Origin: an uncultured Christensenella sp.
Lineage (GTDB): Bacteria; Bacillota; Clostridia; Christensenellales; UBA3700
Direction: 5' to 3'
Assembly: GCA_910583735.1 (NCBI GenBank)
Contig: CAJTXS010000005.1
Coordinates: 1-17,903, forward strand
Length of the DNA stretch: 17,903 nucleotides
Part shown: piece by piece, positions 5,855-14,108 of the stretch
Numbering within the stretch: position 1 is the stretch's first letter
Layout of the letters: each line of letters begins with the position of its first letter
Translations under genes and position numbers: made by a program
The notes under the pieces: generated by a model
What the model was told of the DNA's origin: nothing
The model's database searches: none
The model's input: the letters and a program-made list of their open reading frames with translations, nothing else

Positions 5855-6541
5855 TTACGCCTTGATAGCCACCTTAACGCCGGGTCCCATAGTGGACGTA
5901 AGCGTAACGCTCTTGACATACTGTCCCTTGGCAGCTGCGGGCTTAGCCTTGAGCACTGCGTCGTAGACTACGTTGAAGTTGTCGACGAGCTTATCCGTGC
6001 CGAAAGACTTCTTGCCGATAGCTACGTGAATGATATTGGTCTTATCCAATCTGTACTCTACTTTACCTGCCTTGATTTCCTTGACCGCCTTGGTGACGTC
6101 CATTGTAACGGTACCGGACTTAGGGTTAGGCATAAGTCCCTTAGGACCGAGCACCTTACCTATCCTACCGACAAGTCCCATCATATCGGGAGTGGTAACG
6201 CATACGTCGAAGTCGAACCAATTCTCGTTCTTAATCTTATTGACAATTTCCTCGCCGCCGACAAAGTCCGCTCCCGCAGCCTCTGCCTCGTCCGCCTTGG
6301 CGCCCTTAGCTATTACGAGCACCTTGACGCTCTTACCTGTACCGTGAGGGAGCACTACAACGCCTCTGACCTGCTGATCTGCGTGACGACTGTCTACGCC
6401 GAGCTTGATGTGCAGCTCTACCGACTCGTCGAACTTAGCCGTAGCAGTCTCTACGACCTTAGCCATAGCGTCGCTTGCCTCGTATATCTTACCTGCCTCG
6501 ACTTGCGCCGCAGCCTGAATATATCTCTTACCTCTCTTCAT
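5855..6541 (-). CDS. rplA: 50S ribosomal protein L1
   Basis: The 228-residue protein forms the L1 stalk, which helps release deacylated tRNA from the E site. It often also represses its own rplK-rplA mRNA. The two-domain signature is complete: KRGKRYIQAA at the start, FDESVELHIKLGVDSRHADQQVRG, GTGKSVKVLV, the PDMMGLVGRIGKVLGPKGLMPNPK block, and the C-terminal SVTLTSTMGPGVKV. The length is normal. GGAGG lies 5-6 bases before the ATG, 14 bases after the rplK stop, so the pair is one unit. The stop codon lies in a small hairpin just before the separate rplJ promoter. Confidence 0.97.
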   Translation of the reverse strand: MKRGKRYIQAAAQVEAGKIYEASDAMAKVVETATAKFDESVELHIKLGVDSRHADQQVRGVVVLPHGTGKSVKVLVIAKGAKADEAEAAGADFVGGEEIVNKIKNENWFDFDVCVTTPDMMGLVGRIGKVLGPKGLMPNPKSGTVTMDVTKAVKEIKAGKVEYRLDKTNIIHVAIGKKSFGTDKLVDNFNVVYDAVLKAKPAAAKGQYVKSVTLTSTMGPGVKVAIKA

Positions 6542-6555
6542 ATAGCTGCCTCCTA

Positions 6556-6981
6556 TTATTCCTCTACGAGGATGCCCATGCTGCGGGCTGTGCCTCTGAC
6601 CATGCTCTCTGCGCTCTCGAGCGAAGTAGCGTTGAGGTCGGGCAGCTTGGTCTGAGCGATTTCCTTAACTTGAGCCTTGGTCAGCGTGCCGACCTTGGTC
6701 TTGTTGGGTACTGCGGACGCGCTCTCGAGTCCCAATGCTTTCTTGATAAGTACGGGGACGGGAGGCGTCTTGAGCTTAAACTCAAACGACCTGTCTGCGA
6801 AGATGGTCATGACAACGGGGATGATAAGTCCCTCTTGTCCTCTCGTCTTCTCGTTGAACTCCTTGGTGAATCCGGGGATGTTGATACCGTGCGGTCCGAG
6901 TGTGGAACCGACAGGGGGTCCGGGAGTCGCCTTGCCTGCGGGCAGCTGCAATTTAACTATTGCATTAATCTTCTTTGCCAT
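6556..6981 (-). CDS. rplK: 50S ribosomal protein L11
   Basis: A 141-residue protein of the GTPase-associated centre, the binding site of thiostrepton and the signal point for the stringent factor RelA. It shows the conserved N-terminal IVKLQLPAGKATPGPPVGSTLG with the two prolines that line the 23S rRNA cleft. The RNA-binding C-terminal domain contains NKTKVGTLTKAQVKEIA and the ARSMGI ending. The length is exactly the family standard. AGGAGGT lies 6 bases upstream. It follows nusG after 73 bases, a gap that contains a hairpin. Confidence 0.97.
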   Translation of the reverse strand: MAKKINAIVKLQLPAGKATPGPPVGSTLGPHGINIPGFTKEFNEKTRGQEGLIIPVVMTIFADRSFEFKLKTPPVPVLIKKALGLESASAVPNKTKVGTLTKAQVKEIAQTKLPDLNATSLESAESMVRGTARSMGILVEE

Positions 6982-7011
6982 ATATACCTCCTTGGCAATC
7001 GTGGTGATAAC

Positions 7012-7038
7012 GGGACGTATCCGCTGTATTTACGCCCC
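7012..7038 (-). promoter_or_regulatory. Hairpin in the nusG-rplK spacer
   Basis: On the transcribed strand GGGGCGTA and TACGTCCC pair over 8 bp (one G-U) around an 11-base loop, about 30 bases before the rplK start. On the other strand the G-U becomes a mismatch, which favours an RNA role. In other bacteria L1 represses rplK-rplA by binding this kind of place, but I cannot confirm an L1-binding motif here. Confidence 0.45.
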
Positions 7039-7054
7039 TCCCAAATGTGTGTGC

Positions 7055-7588
7055 TTAATTAATCTTCTCGACCTGATTGTAGTCGAGGTCTACGCTGGTC
7101 TCGCGTCCGAACATGGATACGCATACCTTGACCTTGCGGAGCTCTTCCTTGATCTCTTTGATCTCGCCGATAAAGTCCTTGAGCGGTCCGCTGATAATGG
7201 TGACATTGTCGCCTACAGCGATAGAAAGGTCCTCTATCTTGACCTGCTCGAGCTGCGCTCTCTTGACTTCTTCCGCCGTCATGGGCAGAGGTCTGCCGTC
7301 GAAGCCGCTGCAGAAATCCTTAACGCCGCGCGTCTGCTTGACCATATACCATATCTGCTTGGTGTAGATCATCTTGATAAAGACGTAGTTGGGATACTTC
7401 TTACGCATGACGAACTTCTTCTTGCCGTTGCGCTCAACTACCTCTTCTTCCTCGGGAACGACTACGTCGAATATATAATTCTGTAAGCCGTTGGTCTCCA
7501 CCATCTGCAATATATTGTCTTTGACTATATTATCGTATCCGAACAGCGCGTATATTACATACCACTGAGGCTCGTTCATCTCTTCCAC
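7055..7588 (-). CDS. nusG: Transcription antitermination/pausing factor NusG
   Basis: The 177-residue protein binds RNA polymerase and links it to Rho or the ribosome. The NGN domain is visible from QWYVIYALFGYDN (residues 8-20) through the VVPEEEEV stretch and the KKYPNYVFIKM core (about 63-73). A KOW domain lies at about 126-152 (VGDNVTIISGPLKDFIGEI). The start is a GTG at 7588 with AGGAGG 6 bases before it. The stop codon of secE overlaps that ribosome binding site (TAAGGAGG), so secE and nusG are tightly coupled. An in-frame ATG three codons later is less well placed. Confidence 0.95.
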   Translation of the reverse strand: MEEMNEPQWYVIYALFGYDNIVKDNILQMVETNGLQNYIFDVVVPEEEEVVERNGKKKFVMRKKYPNYVFIKMIYTKQIWYMVKQTRGVKDFCSGFDGRPLPMTAEEVKRAQLEQVKIEDLSIAVGDNVTIISGPLKDFIGEIKEIKEELRKVKVCVSMFGRETSVDLDYNQVEKIN

Positions 7589-7599
7589 AACTTACCTCC

Positions 7600-7938
7600 T
7601 TAATTCGCGCCTATGAGCAACTTAAGCAGCTCAGCAAACGCAGCGTCGAACGCAGTAATTATTACCAAGAAAATCACTACGACAAGGAGCACTACGCCGA
7701 GCTCGGCAAATACGCGCTTAGCCTTGGGCCAATCGACTGCCTTGAGCTCTCGGAACATATCTGCGAAAAACTTGCCTATGCGCTTAAAGATACCGGGCTT
7801 ATCGCTCTTCTTCTTTTTCTTCTTGGTATCGACAGGCTTGCCGCCGCCCTTCTCCGTAGAAGAAAGTTCGGCATCGCGCAAGGGAGCGTTGGACATCAAC
7901 TGCTCGCCGTTAGTCAACCTGTTATTCTTTTTGCCCAT
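7600..7938 (-). CDS. secE: Preprotein translocase subunit SecE
   Basis: A 112-residue protein with a long polar, lysine-rich N-terminal part (about 1-50, including KKKKKK at 39-44). The conserved amphipathic motif ELKAVDWPKAKRV follows (64-76), then one C-terminal membrane segment (about 80-100). This is the single-segment Gram-positive type of SecE, which clamps SecY in the membrane. The N-terminal extension makes it longer than the roughly 60-residue Bacillus form. The ribosome binding site is weak (AAGGGGG just before the ATG). It lies between rpmG and nusG, the classical order. Confidence 0.93.
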   Translation of the reverse strand: MGKKNNRLTNGEQLMSNAPLRDAELSSTEKGGGKPVDTKKKKKKSDKPGIFKRIGKFFADMFRELKAVDWPKAKRVFAELGVVLLVVVIFLVIITAFDAAFAELLKLLIGAN

Positions 7939-7954
7939 AAAGCCCCCTTTTTAA

Positions 7955-8104
7955 TTATTTGGTCTCTTTATGCATCGTGTGCTTCTTGCAGAACTTGCAA
8001 TATTTCTTCATCTCGACACGGTCGGGCGTATTCTTTTTATTCTTATAACTATCGTAGTTGCGTTGCTTACACTCTGTACAAGCCATGGTAATCCTTGTTC
8101 TCAC
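7955..8104 (-). CDS. rpmG: 50S ribosomal protein L33
   Basis: A short gene of 49 codons beginning at a GTG. The product reads MRTRITMACTECKQRNY at the start and ends KKHTMHKETK, a clear L33. It has four cysteines (Cys9, Cys12, Cys36, Cys39) in two CxxC pairs, the zinc-binding form. The GTG at 8104 gives exactly the family length of 49 residues, and GGAGG lies 10-11 bases before it. The ATG at 8086 would cut off the conserved first strand and has no ribosome binding site. It is the first gene of the rpmG-secE-nusG-rplK-rplA unit, 43 bases after the predicted transcription start. Confidence 0.93.
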   Translation of the reverse strand: MRTRITMACTECKQRNYDSYKNKKNTPDRVEMKKYCKFCKKHTMHKETK

Positions 8105-8153
8105 AGTATAAAGCCCTCCAAAAAAATTACACCCCTGTATTGAGTGCTAAGTT

Positions 8154-8182
8154 ATTATATCACCGAAGTCTTGCTATGTCAA
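8154..8182 (-). promoter_or_regulatory. Perfect-consensus promoter of rpmG-secE-nusG-rplKA
   Basis: On the minus strand TTGACA (8182-8177), a 17-base spacer and TATAAT (8159-8154) match the sigma-A consensus exactly. Transcription would start near 8147. Confidence 0.9.
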
Positions 8183-8204
8183 ACGAATTGAGACATTAAT
8201 TACT

Positions 8205-8242
8205 ATAATAATAAGACAAAGGCTCCGAATTACTCCGGAGCC
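8205..8242 (-). terminator. Terminator of the rpsL-rpsG-fusA-tuf operon
   Basis: On the minus strand GGCTCCG and CGGAGCC pair (7 bp, loop of 8) and are followed by TTTGTCTTATTATT. It lies about 38 bases after the tuf stop and directly before the rpmG promoter. Confidence 0.8.
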
Positions 8243-8279
8243 TCAACCGTGACTTAATCGCGATTTTTCCTAATCGGCA

Positions 8280-9482
<1,203 letters not shown>

Positions 9483-9530
9483 AATCGTTAAATCCTCCTG
9501 ATTGATATTTTAACGTATATTGTTGTCTGT

Positions 9531-11615
9531 TTATTTCTTTTTGCCGACGCTGATTATTTCATCGGCAACGCTCTTGGGTACCTCAGCGTAGTGGCTGGGG
9601 AACATTGTAAAGCTTGCGCGTCCTTGCGAGCAAGAACGAAGGGTTGTAGCATATCCGAACATCTCTGCAAGCGGAACTTCCGAATCGATGGTCTGAACGC
9701 CGTTGTGCATATTCATCGACTTAATAGCGCCTCTGCGCGAAGTAATGGTGCCCATTACGTCGCCGAGATACATATCGGGAGTCTCTACGCCGACAGTCAT
9801 TATAGGCTCGAGCAATACGGAATTCGCCTTAGCAGCGCCTTCTTTAAGAGCCATAGAGCCTGCGATCTTAAATGCCATTTCGGACGAGTCGACCTCGTGG
9901 TAGCTACCGTCGAGGATGTCGACGTGGAAGTCAACCATCTCGTATCCCGCGAGCACACCGCTGTGAGCGGCCTCTCTGATACCGGCCTCGACTGCGGGGA
10001 TATATTCCTTGGGAATGCTTCCGCCGACGGTCTTATCGGTAACAGTGATACCTGCTCCTGCCTCGTTGGGCGAGAGGGAAATGATACAGTGACCGTACTG
10101 ACCCTTACCGCCGCTCTGTCTGACGAATTTACCTTCGACCTGAACGGTCTTCTTGACGGTCTCGCGGTAAGCAACCTGAGGATCGCCTACGTTGCACTCT
10201 ACTCTGAACTCTCTCTTAAGTCTGTCGACTATGATATCGAGGTGGAGCTCTCCCATACCGGAGATGATGGTCTGTCCCGTCTCTTTATTGGTATAGGTCT
10301 TAAATGTAGGATCTTCTTCCGCGAGCTTGATAAGTCCCATGGACATCTTTTCCTGATCCGCCTTACTCTTGGGCTCTATAGCGACCGAGATAACGGGCTC
10401 GGGGAACTCCATGCTCTCCAATACGATAGGCGCGTCGGCTGCGCAGAGCGTATCGCCCGTGGTGGTATCCTTAAGACCGATTATAGCGACGATGTCGCCG
10501 GCATAAGCCTCGCTGATCTCGTTACGGGTATTGGAGTGCATTCTGACAAGACGTCCTACGCGCTCTCTCTTGTTCTTTCCGCTATTGAGCACATAAGAGC
10601 CCGCGGTCAAAACGCCCGAATAAATACGGAAGAATGTGAGCTTGCCTACGAAAGGATCGGTCATGACCTTGAAAGCCAGACCCGAGAAAGGCGCCGAATC
10701 GTCGGAAGGACGCTCCATGATCTTATCCTTGTCGTCGGGATCGCTGCCCTTAACGGGGGGTATATCCAAAGGGGAAGGCAGGTAAGCCACTACTGCGTCG
10801 AGCAGTGCCTGCACGCCCTTGTTCTTATACGCGCTTCCGCAGAGTACAGGGGTGATCTTCATATCGATTACGCCCTTACGCAGAGCGGACTTGATCTCCT
10901 CTACGGGGATCTCCTCGCCCTCGAGCATCTTCATCATGAGATCGTCGTCGTACATGGATACGGCGTCGAGCAACGCCTCGCGAGCGCTTGCCGTAGCCTC
11001 AACCATATCTGCGGGGATCTCTTTCACATCAAAGGTCTTGCCGTCCTTATCCAAGTCGTATACGACGGCTTTCTGCTCGATGATGTCGACATAGCCCATA
11101 AAGCTATCCGCGTTGCCTATAGGCAATACGATAGGCACGGCGTTGGCGCCCAGCCTTTCTTTCATCATCTCTACGCAGTTAAAGAAGTCCGCGCCCTCTC
11201 TGTCCATCTTGTTGACGAACGCGATACGGGGCACGCCGTACTTGGTAGCCTGTCTCCACACATTCTCGGACTGGGGCTGAACTCCGCCCTTGGCGCAGAA
11301 AAGCGCGACGGCGCCGTCGAGTATGCGCAAGCTGCGCTCGACCTCTACGGTAAAGTCAACGTGTCCGGGGGTGTCGATGAGGTTGATACGGTGACCGTCC
11401 CACTGAGTGGTGGTAGCTGCGGAAGTAATGGTGATACCTCTCTCCGCTTCCTGCTCCATCCAGTCCATGGTAGCCTGTCCCTCGTGAACCTCGCCTATCT
11501 TATGGACCAATCCGGTATAGTAAAGTATTCTCTCGCTCGTCGTGGTCTTACCCGCGTCGATGTGAGCCATAATACCTATATTACGGACCTTGTCCAAAGC
11601 AAATTCTCTTGCCAT
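9531..11615 (-). CDS. fusA: Elongation factor G
   Basis: A 694-residue translocase GTPase that moves tRNAs and mRNA through the ribosome. Motifs: AHIDAGKTT (17-25), RGITITSAA (59-67), DTPGHVDF (81-88) and NKMD (135-138), then the five-domain body with GELHLDI in domain III and RRGAIKSM in domain V. The length is that of canonical EF-G, not of the tetracycline-resistance relatives. GAGAGGT lies about 9 bases upstream of the ATG. It follows rpsG after 17 bases. The 684-codon frame on the opposite strand is a shadow caused by codon bias. Confidence 0.98.
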   Translation of the reverse strand: MAREFALDKVRNIGIMAHIDAGKTTTSERILYYTGLVHKIGEVHEGQATMDWMEQEAERGITITSAATTTQWDGHRINLIDTPGHVDFTVEVERSLRILDGAVALFCAKGGVQPQSENVWRQATKYGVPRIAFVNKMDREGADFFNCVEMMKERLGANAVPIVLPIGNADSFMGYVDIIEQKAVVYDLDKDGKTFDVKEIPADMVEATASAREALLDAVSMYDDDLMMKMLEGEEIPVEEIKSALRKGVIDMKITPVLCGSAYKNKGVQALLDAVVAYLPSPLDIPPVKGSDPDDKDKIMERPSDDSAPFSGLAFKVMTDPFVGKLTFFRIYSGVLTAGSYVLNSGKNKRERVGRLVRMHSNTRNEISEAYAGDIVAIIGLKDTTTGDTLCAADAPIVLESMEFPEPVISVAIEPKSKADQEKMSMGLIKLAEEDPTFKTYTNKETGQTIISGMGELHLDIIVDRLKREFRVECNVGDPQVAYRETVKKTVQVEGKFVRQSGGKGQYGHCIISLSPNEAGAGITVTDKTVGGSIPKEYIPAVEAGIREAAHSGVLAGYEMVDFHVDILDGSYHEVDSSEMAFKIAGSMALKEGAAKANSVLLEPIMTVGVETPDMYLGDVMGTITSRRGAIKSMNMHNGVQTIDSEVPLAEMFGYATTLRSCSQGRASFTMFPSHYAEVPKSVADEIISVGKKK

Positions 11616-11632
11616 ATACGGTTACCTCTCAA

Positions 11633-12103
11633 TTACCAACGGTAGTGCGCGAACGCCTTGTTCGCTTCTGCCATTCTGTGCATATCTTCTTTACGCTTGA
11701 TGGAATTGCCTGTGTTGTTAAAGGCGTCCATAAGCTCTGCCGCGACTCTCTCCATCATGGTCTTCTCGCCTCTCTTACGAGCGAACATTACAAGCCATCT
11801 GATAGCGAGCGTCTGCCTTCTTTCCGGTCTAATCTCCATAGGTACCTGATAGGTGGAGCCGCCGACTCTGCGCGCCTTGACCTCCAATACGGGCTTAACG
11901 TTATCCAAAGCCTGATTGAATACCTCCATCGCGTCCTTGCCTGTCTTCTGACTGATTATATCAAATGCGCCGTAGACGATTTCTTGCGCCGTACCTCTCT
12001 TGCCGTCGTACATTATCTGGTTGACAAACTTAGTCAATACCTTGCTGCCGTACACGGGATCGGGCAAAACGTCTCTTTTGGGCACGTTACCTCTTCTGGG
12101 CAT
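11633..12103 (-). CDS. rpsG: 30S ribosomal protein S7
   Basis: A 156-residue primary 16S rRNA-binding protein that organises the head of the small subunit near the E site. It has the standard start MPRRG, the VYGSKVLTKFVNQIMYDGK helix, the VKARRVGGSTYQVP loop, the RRQTLAIRWLV helix and the C-terminal AEANKAFAHYRW. The length is normal. AAGGAGGT lies 5 bases before the ATG. It lies between rpsL and fusA, the universal order. Confidence 0.98.
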   Translation of the reverse strand: MPRRGNVPKRDVLPDPVYGSKVLTKFVNQIMYDGKRGTAQEIVYGAFDIISQKTGKDAMEVFNQALDNVKPVLEVKARRVGGSTYQVPMEIRPERRQTLAIRWLVMFARKRGEKTMMERVAAELMDAFNNTGNSIKRKEDMHRMAEANKAFAHYRW

Positions 12104-12145
12104 ATTATTACCTCCTTATAGATTGTTCTTACATCCGACTAACTA

Positions 12146-12526
12146 TTACTTTGTAGTCTTAGGCTTCTTGGCGCCGTACTTAGACCTTGCCTGCATACGC
12201 TTGGCAACGCCTGCCGCGTCCAACGTACCGCGAATAATGTGATATCTCACACCGGGCAAATCCCTTACCCTGCCGCCGCGGATCAATACTACGCTGTGCT
12301 CTTGCAGGTTATGTCCGATACCGGGAATATAGACGGTACCTTCCATGCCGTTAACGAGCTTAACACGAGCAATCTTACGCATAGCGGAGTTAGGTTTCTT
12401 AGGAGAAGTCGTGGTAACAGACAGACATACGCCTCTCTTCTGAGGGTTCTTGTCCATCAAAGGTGCCTTGGACTTCTTAACCTGCTTCTCGCGTCCGTGC
12501 CTAATCAACTGGTTAATTGTGGGCAT
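12146..12526 (-). CDS. rpsL: 30S ribosomal protein S12
   Basis: A 126-residue protein of the decoding centre. It has MPTINQLIR, RGVC (31-34), the SPKKPNSAMRK loop with Lys43 intact, the VYIPGIGHNLQEHSVVLIRGGR block and DLPGVRYHIIRG. The residue before DLPGVR, position 88, is Arg (AGG codon, 12265-12263), where the family normally has Lys; this exchange is a classical streptomycin-resistance position. The length is normal. AAGGAGGT lies 6 bases before the ATG. It is the first gene of rpsL-rpsG-fusA-tuf, with its own promoter and a leader of about 137 bases. Confidence 0.97.
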   Translation of the reverse strand: MPTINQLIRHGREKQVKKSKAPLMDKNPQKRGVCLSVTTTSPKKPNSAMRKIARVKLVNGMEGTVYIPGIGHNLQEHSVVLIRGGRVRDLPGVRYHIIRGTLDAAGVAKRMQARSKYGAKKPKTTK

Positions 12527-12563
12527 TATCTTACCTCCTTACAGTATTAATCGGATGAGTTAC

Positions 12564-12656
12564 CTTTCAACCCTAAGGCATCTCCATTTATGTCGAAAGC
12601 GCCTACACACCACTTAAGGCGCCGTCTTGCAACACAAATAATATGCGGGATAATCC
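12564..12656 (-). promoter_or_regulatory. Structured leader of the rpsL operon
   Basis: Between the promoter and the ribosome binding site the transcribed strand can form three stems. They are TGTGGGA/TCCCGCA (around 12660-12644), GCGCC/GGCGC (12622-12599) and CTTTCGAC/GTTGAAAG (12599-12564, one G-U, 20-base loop). The G-U pairs favour the transcribed strand. In other bacteria a str-operon ribosomal protein (S7) represses its own mRNA, so a protein-binding leader is plausible, but no known motif was recognised. Confidence 0.4.
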
Positions 12657-12670
12657 CACATAGTAAAAAC

Positions 12671-12699
12671 ATTTTATCAACTATTATAAGTTAAGTCAA
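12671..12699 (-). promoter_or_regulatory. Promoter of rpsL-rpsG-fusA-tuf
   Basis: On the minus strand TTGACT (12699-12694), a 17-base spacer and TAAAAT (12676-12671), each one base off consensus. The start would be near 12664, about 137 bases before the rpsL ATG. Confidence 0.7.
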
Positions 12700-13043
12700 C
12701 AAATTAGCATACCTTTTTCTTAAATATATCCGCTTACAACGCCGCCTGTAAAGCGACGCGTTAATATGCGTTGATAAGACGGACCGCTGTATACTGACGA
12801 GATAATCTTCGCTCGTCGTAATACATGTCATAGCCGATTGCATCGGATAATCTTACGGATTTACCGCCATCGGCTTAAAGTCGGCAATAATAAGCCGTAC
12901 ATGCTTTATACGCAACTTTAGCGACTAAACAAATACCGCATGCATAACGACCGCCATGCGCGCGATTAAAGCGTATAAATAAATTTTGTGATCAATCGAG
13001 AAAGTTCGACAGCAATATAGCCTACAGCTAAGTTATAAAACCT
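12700..13043. other. Non-coding gap between tsaD and rpsL with hairpins
   Basis: No gene is seen. Perfect inverted repeats occur at 12796-12817 (GACGAG/CTCGTC, loop of 10) and 12832-12875 (AGCCGAT/ATCGGCT, long loop with inner pairing). A weaker one at 12936-12959 (CGCATG/CATGCG) is followed on the minus strand by GTATTTGTTT and could be a poor tsaD terminator. A possible minus-strand promoter (TTGCGT 12915-12910, 17 bases, TATTAT 12892-12887) points towards the hairpins. It may be a small RNA gene or an extra upstream promoter for rpsL. Confidence 0.35.
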
Positions 13044-14108
13044 TCAATCCTCGGGCGTGAGCGAAGCGTCGGCGTCGAGGTCGTATTCCGCGCAGTCCCT
13101 GCCCGCCTTAATCATGCACTGCGCCTGTGCGGCGATCATGACGCCGTTATCCGTACACAGCCCTATCGGAGGGTAATAGACATCTATCCCGCTGCGCTGC
13201 GCTCTCTGCTTAACCTTATCCCTAAGCGTCTTGTTGGCGCCGACTCCGCCTGCTATTACCAGCTTGTTACAGCCCTTGAGTTCCGCAGCCCGAACGGCGT
13301 TATCGGCCATAATATCCGTGACAAGTTCTTGAAATGAGCAGGCGACGTCCGCCCTATTAATTTCTTCGCCCCTTGCCTCGGCGTTATGAACGTAATTGAT
13401 GAGCGCCGTCTTAATGCCGCTGAACGAAAAGTCCAGCGTATCTATACCCTTGAACGGACGTGGCAGCTTGACGCTCGGTCTGCCCGTCACGGCGAGCTTC
13501 TCCACCGCGGGACCTCCGGGATAACTCAAGCCGAGCACGCGCGCCGCTTTGTCGAACGCCTCGCCGCACGCATCGTCCTGCGTAGAGCCGAGTATCTCGA
13601 GCTCGTCCCAGCCCTTAACGTAAGCGACTGCCGTATGTCCGCCGCTGGCTATCAGACAGACATAAGGAGGCTCGAGCGCACTGTCCGCGACATAGTTGAC
13701 GGCAATATGCCCCTTAATATGATTGACCGCCATGAGGGGAATACCCAGCGAATACGCGAGCGCCTTGGCATACGACACACCTACCAGCAATGCGCCGAGC
13801 AGTCCCGCGCCGTAGGTTACGCCGATCACCTCTATATCTTTAAGCGTCACGCCCGCTTCATTTAATGCGGAGCGCACGACGCCGTCTATTGCGGTGACGT
13901 GATTGCGAGAGGCTATCTCGGGCACTACGCCGCCGAAACGCTTATGTATATCTATCTGAGACGCGATTACCGACGAGAGGACCTCGGAGCCCCTTAGTAC
14001 CGCGCAAGCCGTCTCGTCGCAACTGCTCTCTATACCGAGAGTGAGAATATCTTCGCGTCCGCGCAATTTCTCCAAACGAGCGCGAGCCGTCTCGAGATAC
14101 GCGCTCAT
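13044..14108 (-). CDS. tsaD: tRNA threonylcarbamoyladenosine transferase TsaD
   Basis: A 354-residue member of the Kae1/TsaD family. With TsaB and TsaE it moves the threonylcarbamoyl group onto A37 of ANN-decoding tRNAs. The ASKHA-fold motifs are present: GIESSCDET (25-33), VVPEIASRNH (61-70), the metal-binding histidines His130 and His134 in NHIKGH, ASGGHT (154-159) and the late TDNGVMIA. About 20 residues precede the first strand, longer than usual, but the ATG is fixed by its ATGA overlap with the prfB stop. The usual partners tsaB, tsaE and rimI are not here; it shares an operon with prfB. An in-frame later start would lose the coupling. Confidence 0.96.
   Translation of the reverse strand: MSAYLETARARLEKLRGREDILTLGIESSCDETACAVLRGSEVLSSVIASQIDIHKRFGGVVPEIASRNHVTAIDGVVRSALNEAGVTLKDIEVIGVTYGAGLLGALLVGVSYAKALAYSLGIPLMAVNHIKGHIAVNYVADSALEPPYVCLIASGGHTAVAYVKGWDELEILGSTQDDACGEAFDKAARVLGLSYPGGPAVEKLAVTGRPSVKLPRPFKGIDTLDFSFSGIKTALINYVHNAEARGEEINRADVACSFQELVTDIMADNAVRAAELKGCNKLVIAGGVGANKTLRDKVKQRAQRSGIDVYYPPIGLCTDNGVMIAAQAQCMIKAGRDCAEYDLDADASLTPED

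Noticed and set aside
9591..11645. 684-codon plus-strand frame opposite fusA
   Set aside because: It is the mirror of a highly expressed gene with strong codon bias; no start signals and no family likeness.
12771..12795. Plus-strand TTGATA and TATACT as a promoter
   Set aside because: The spacer is only 13 bases, too short for a sigma-A promoter.
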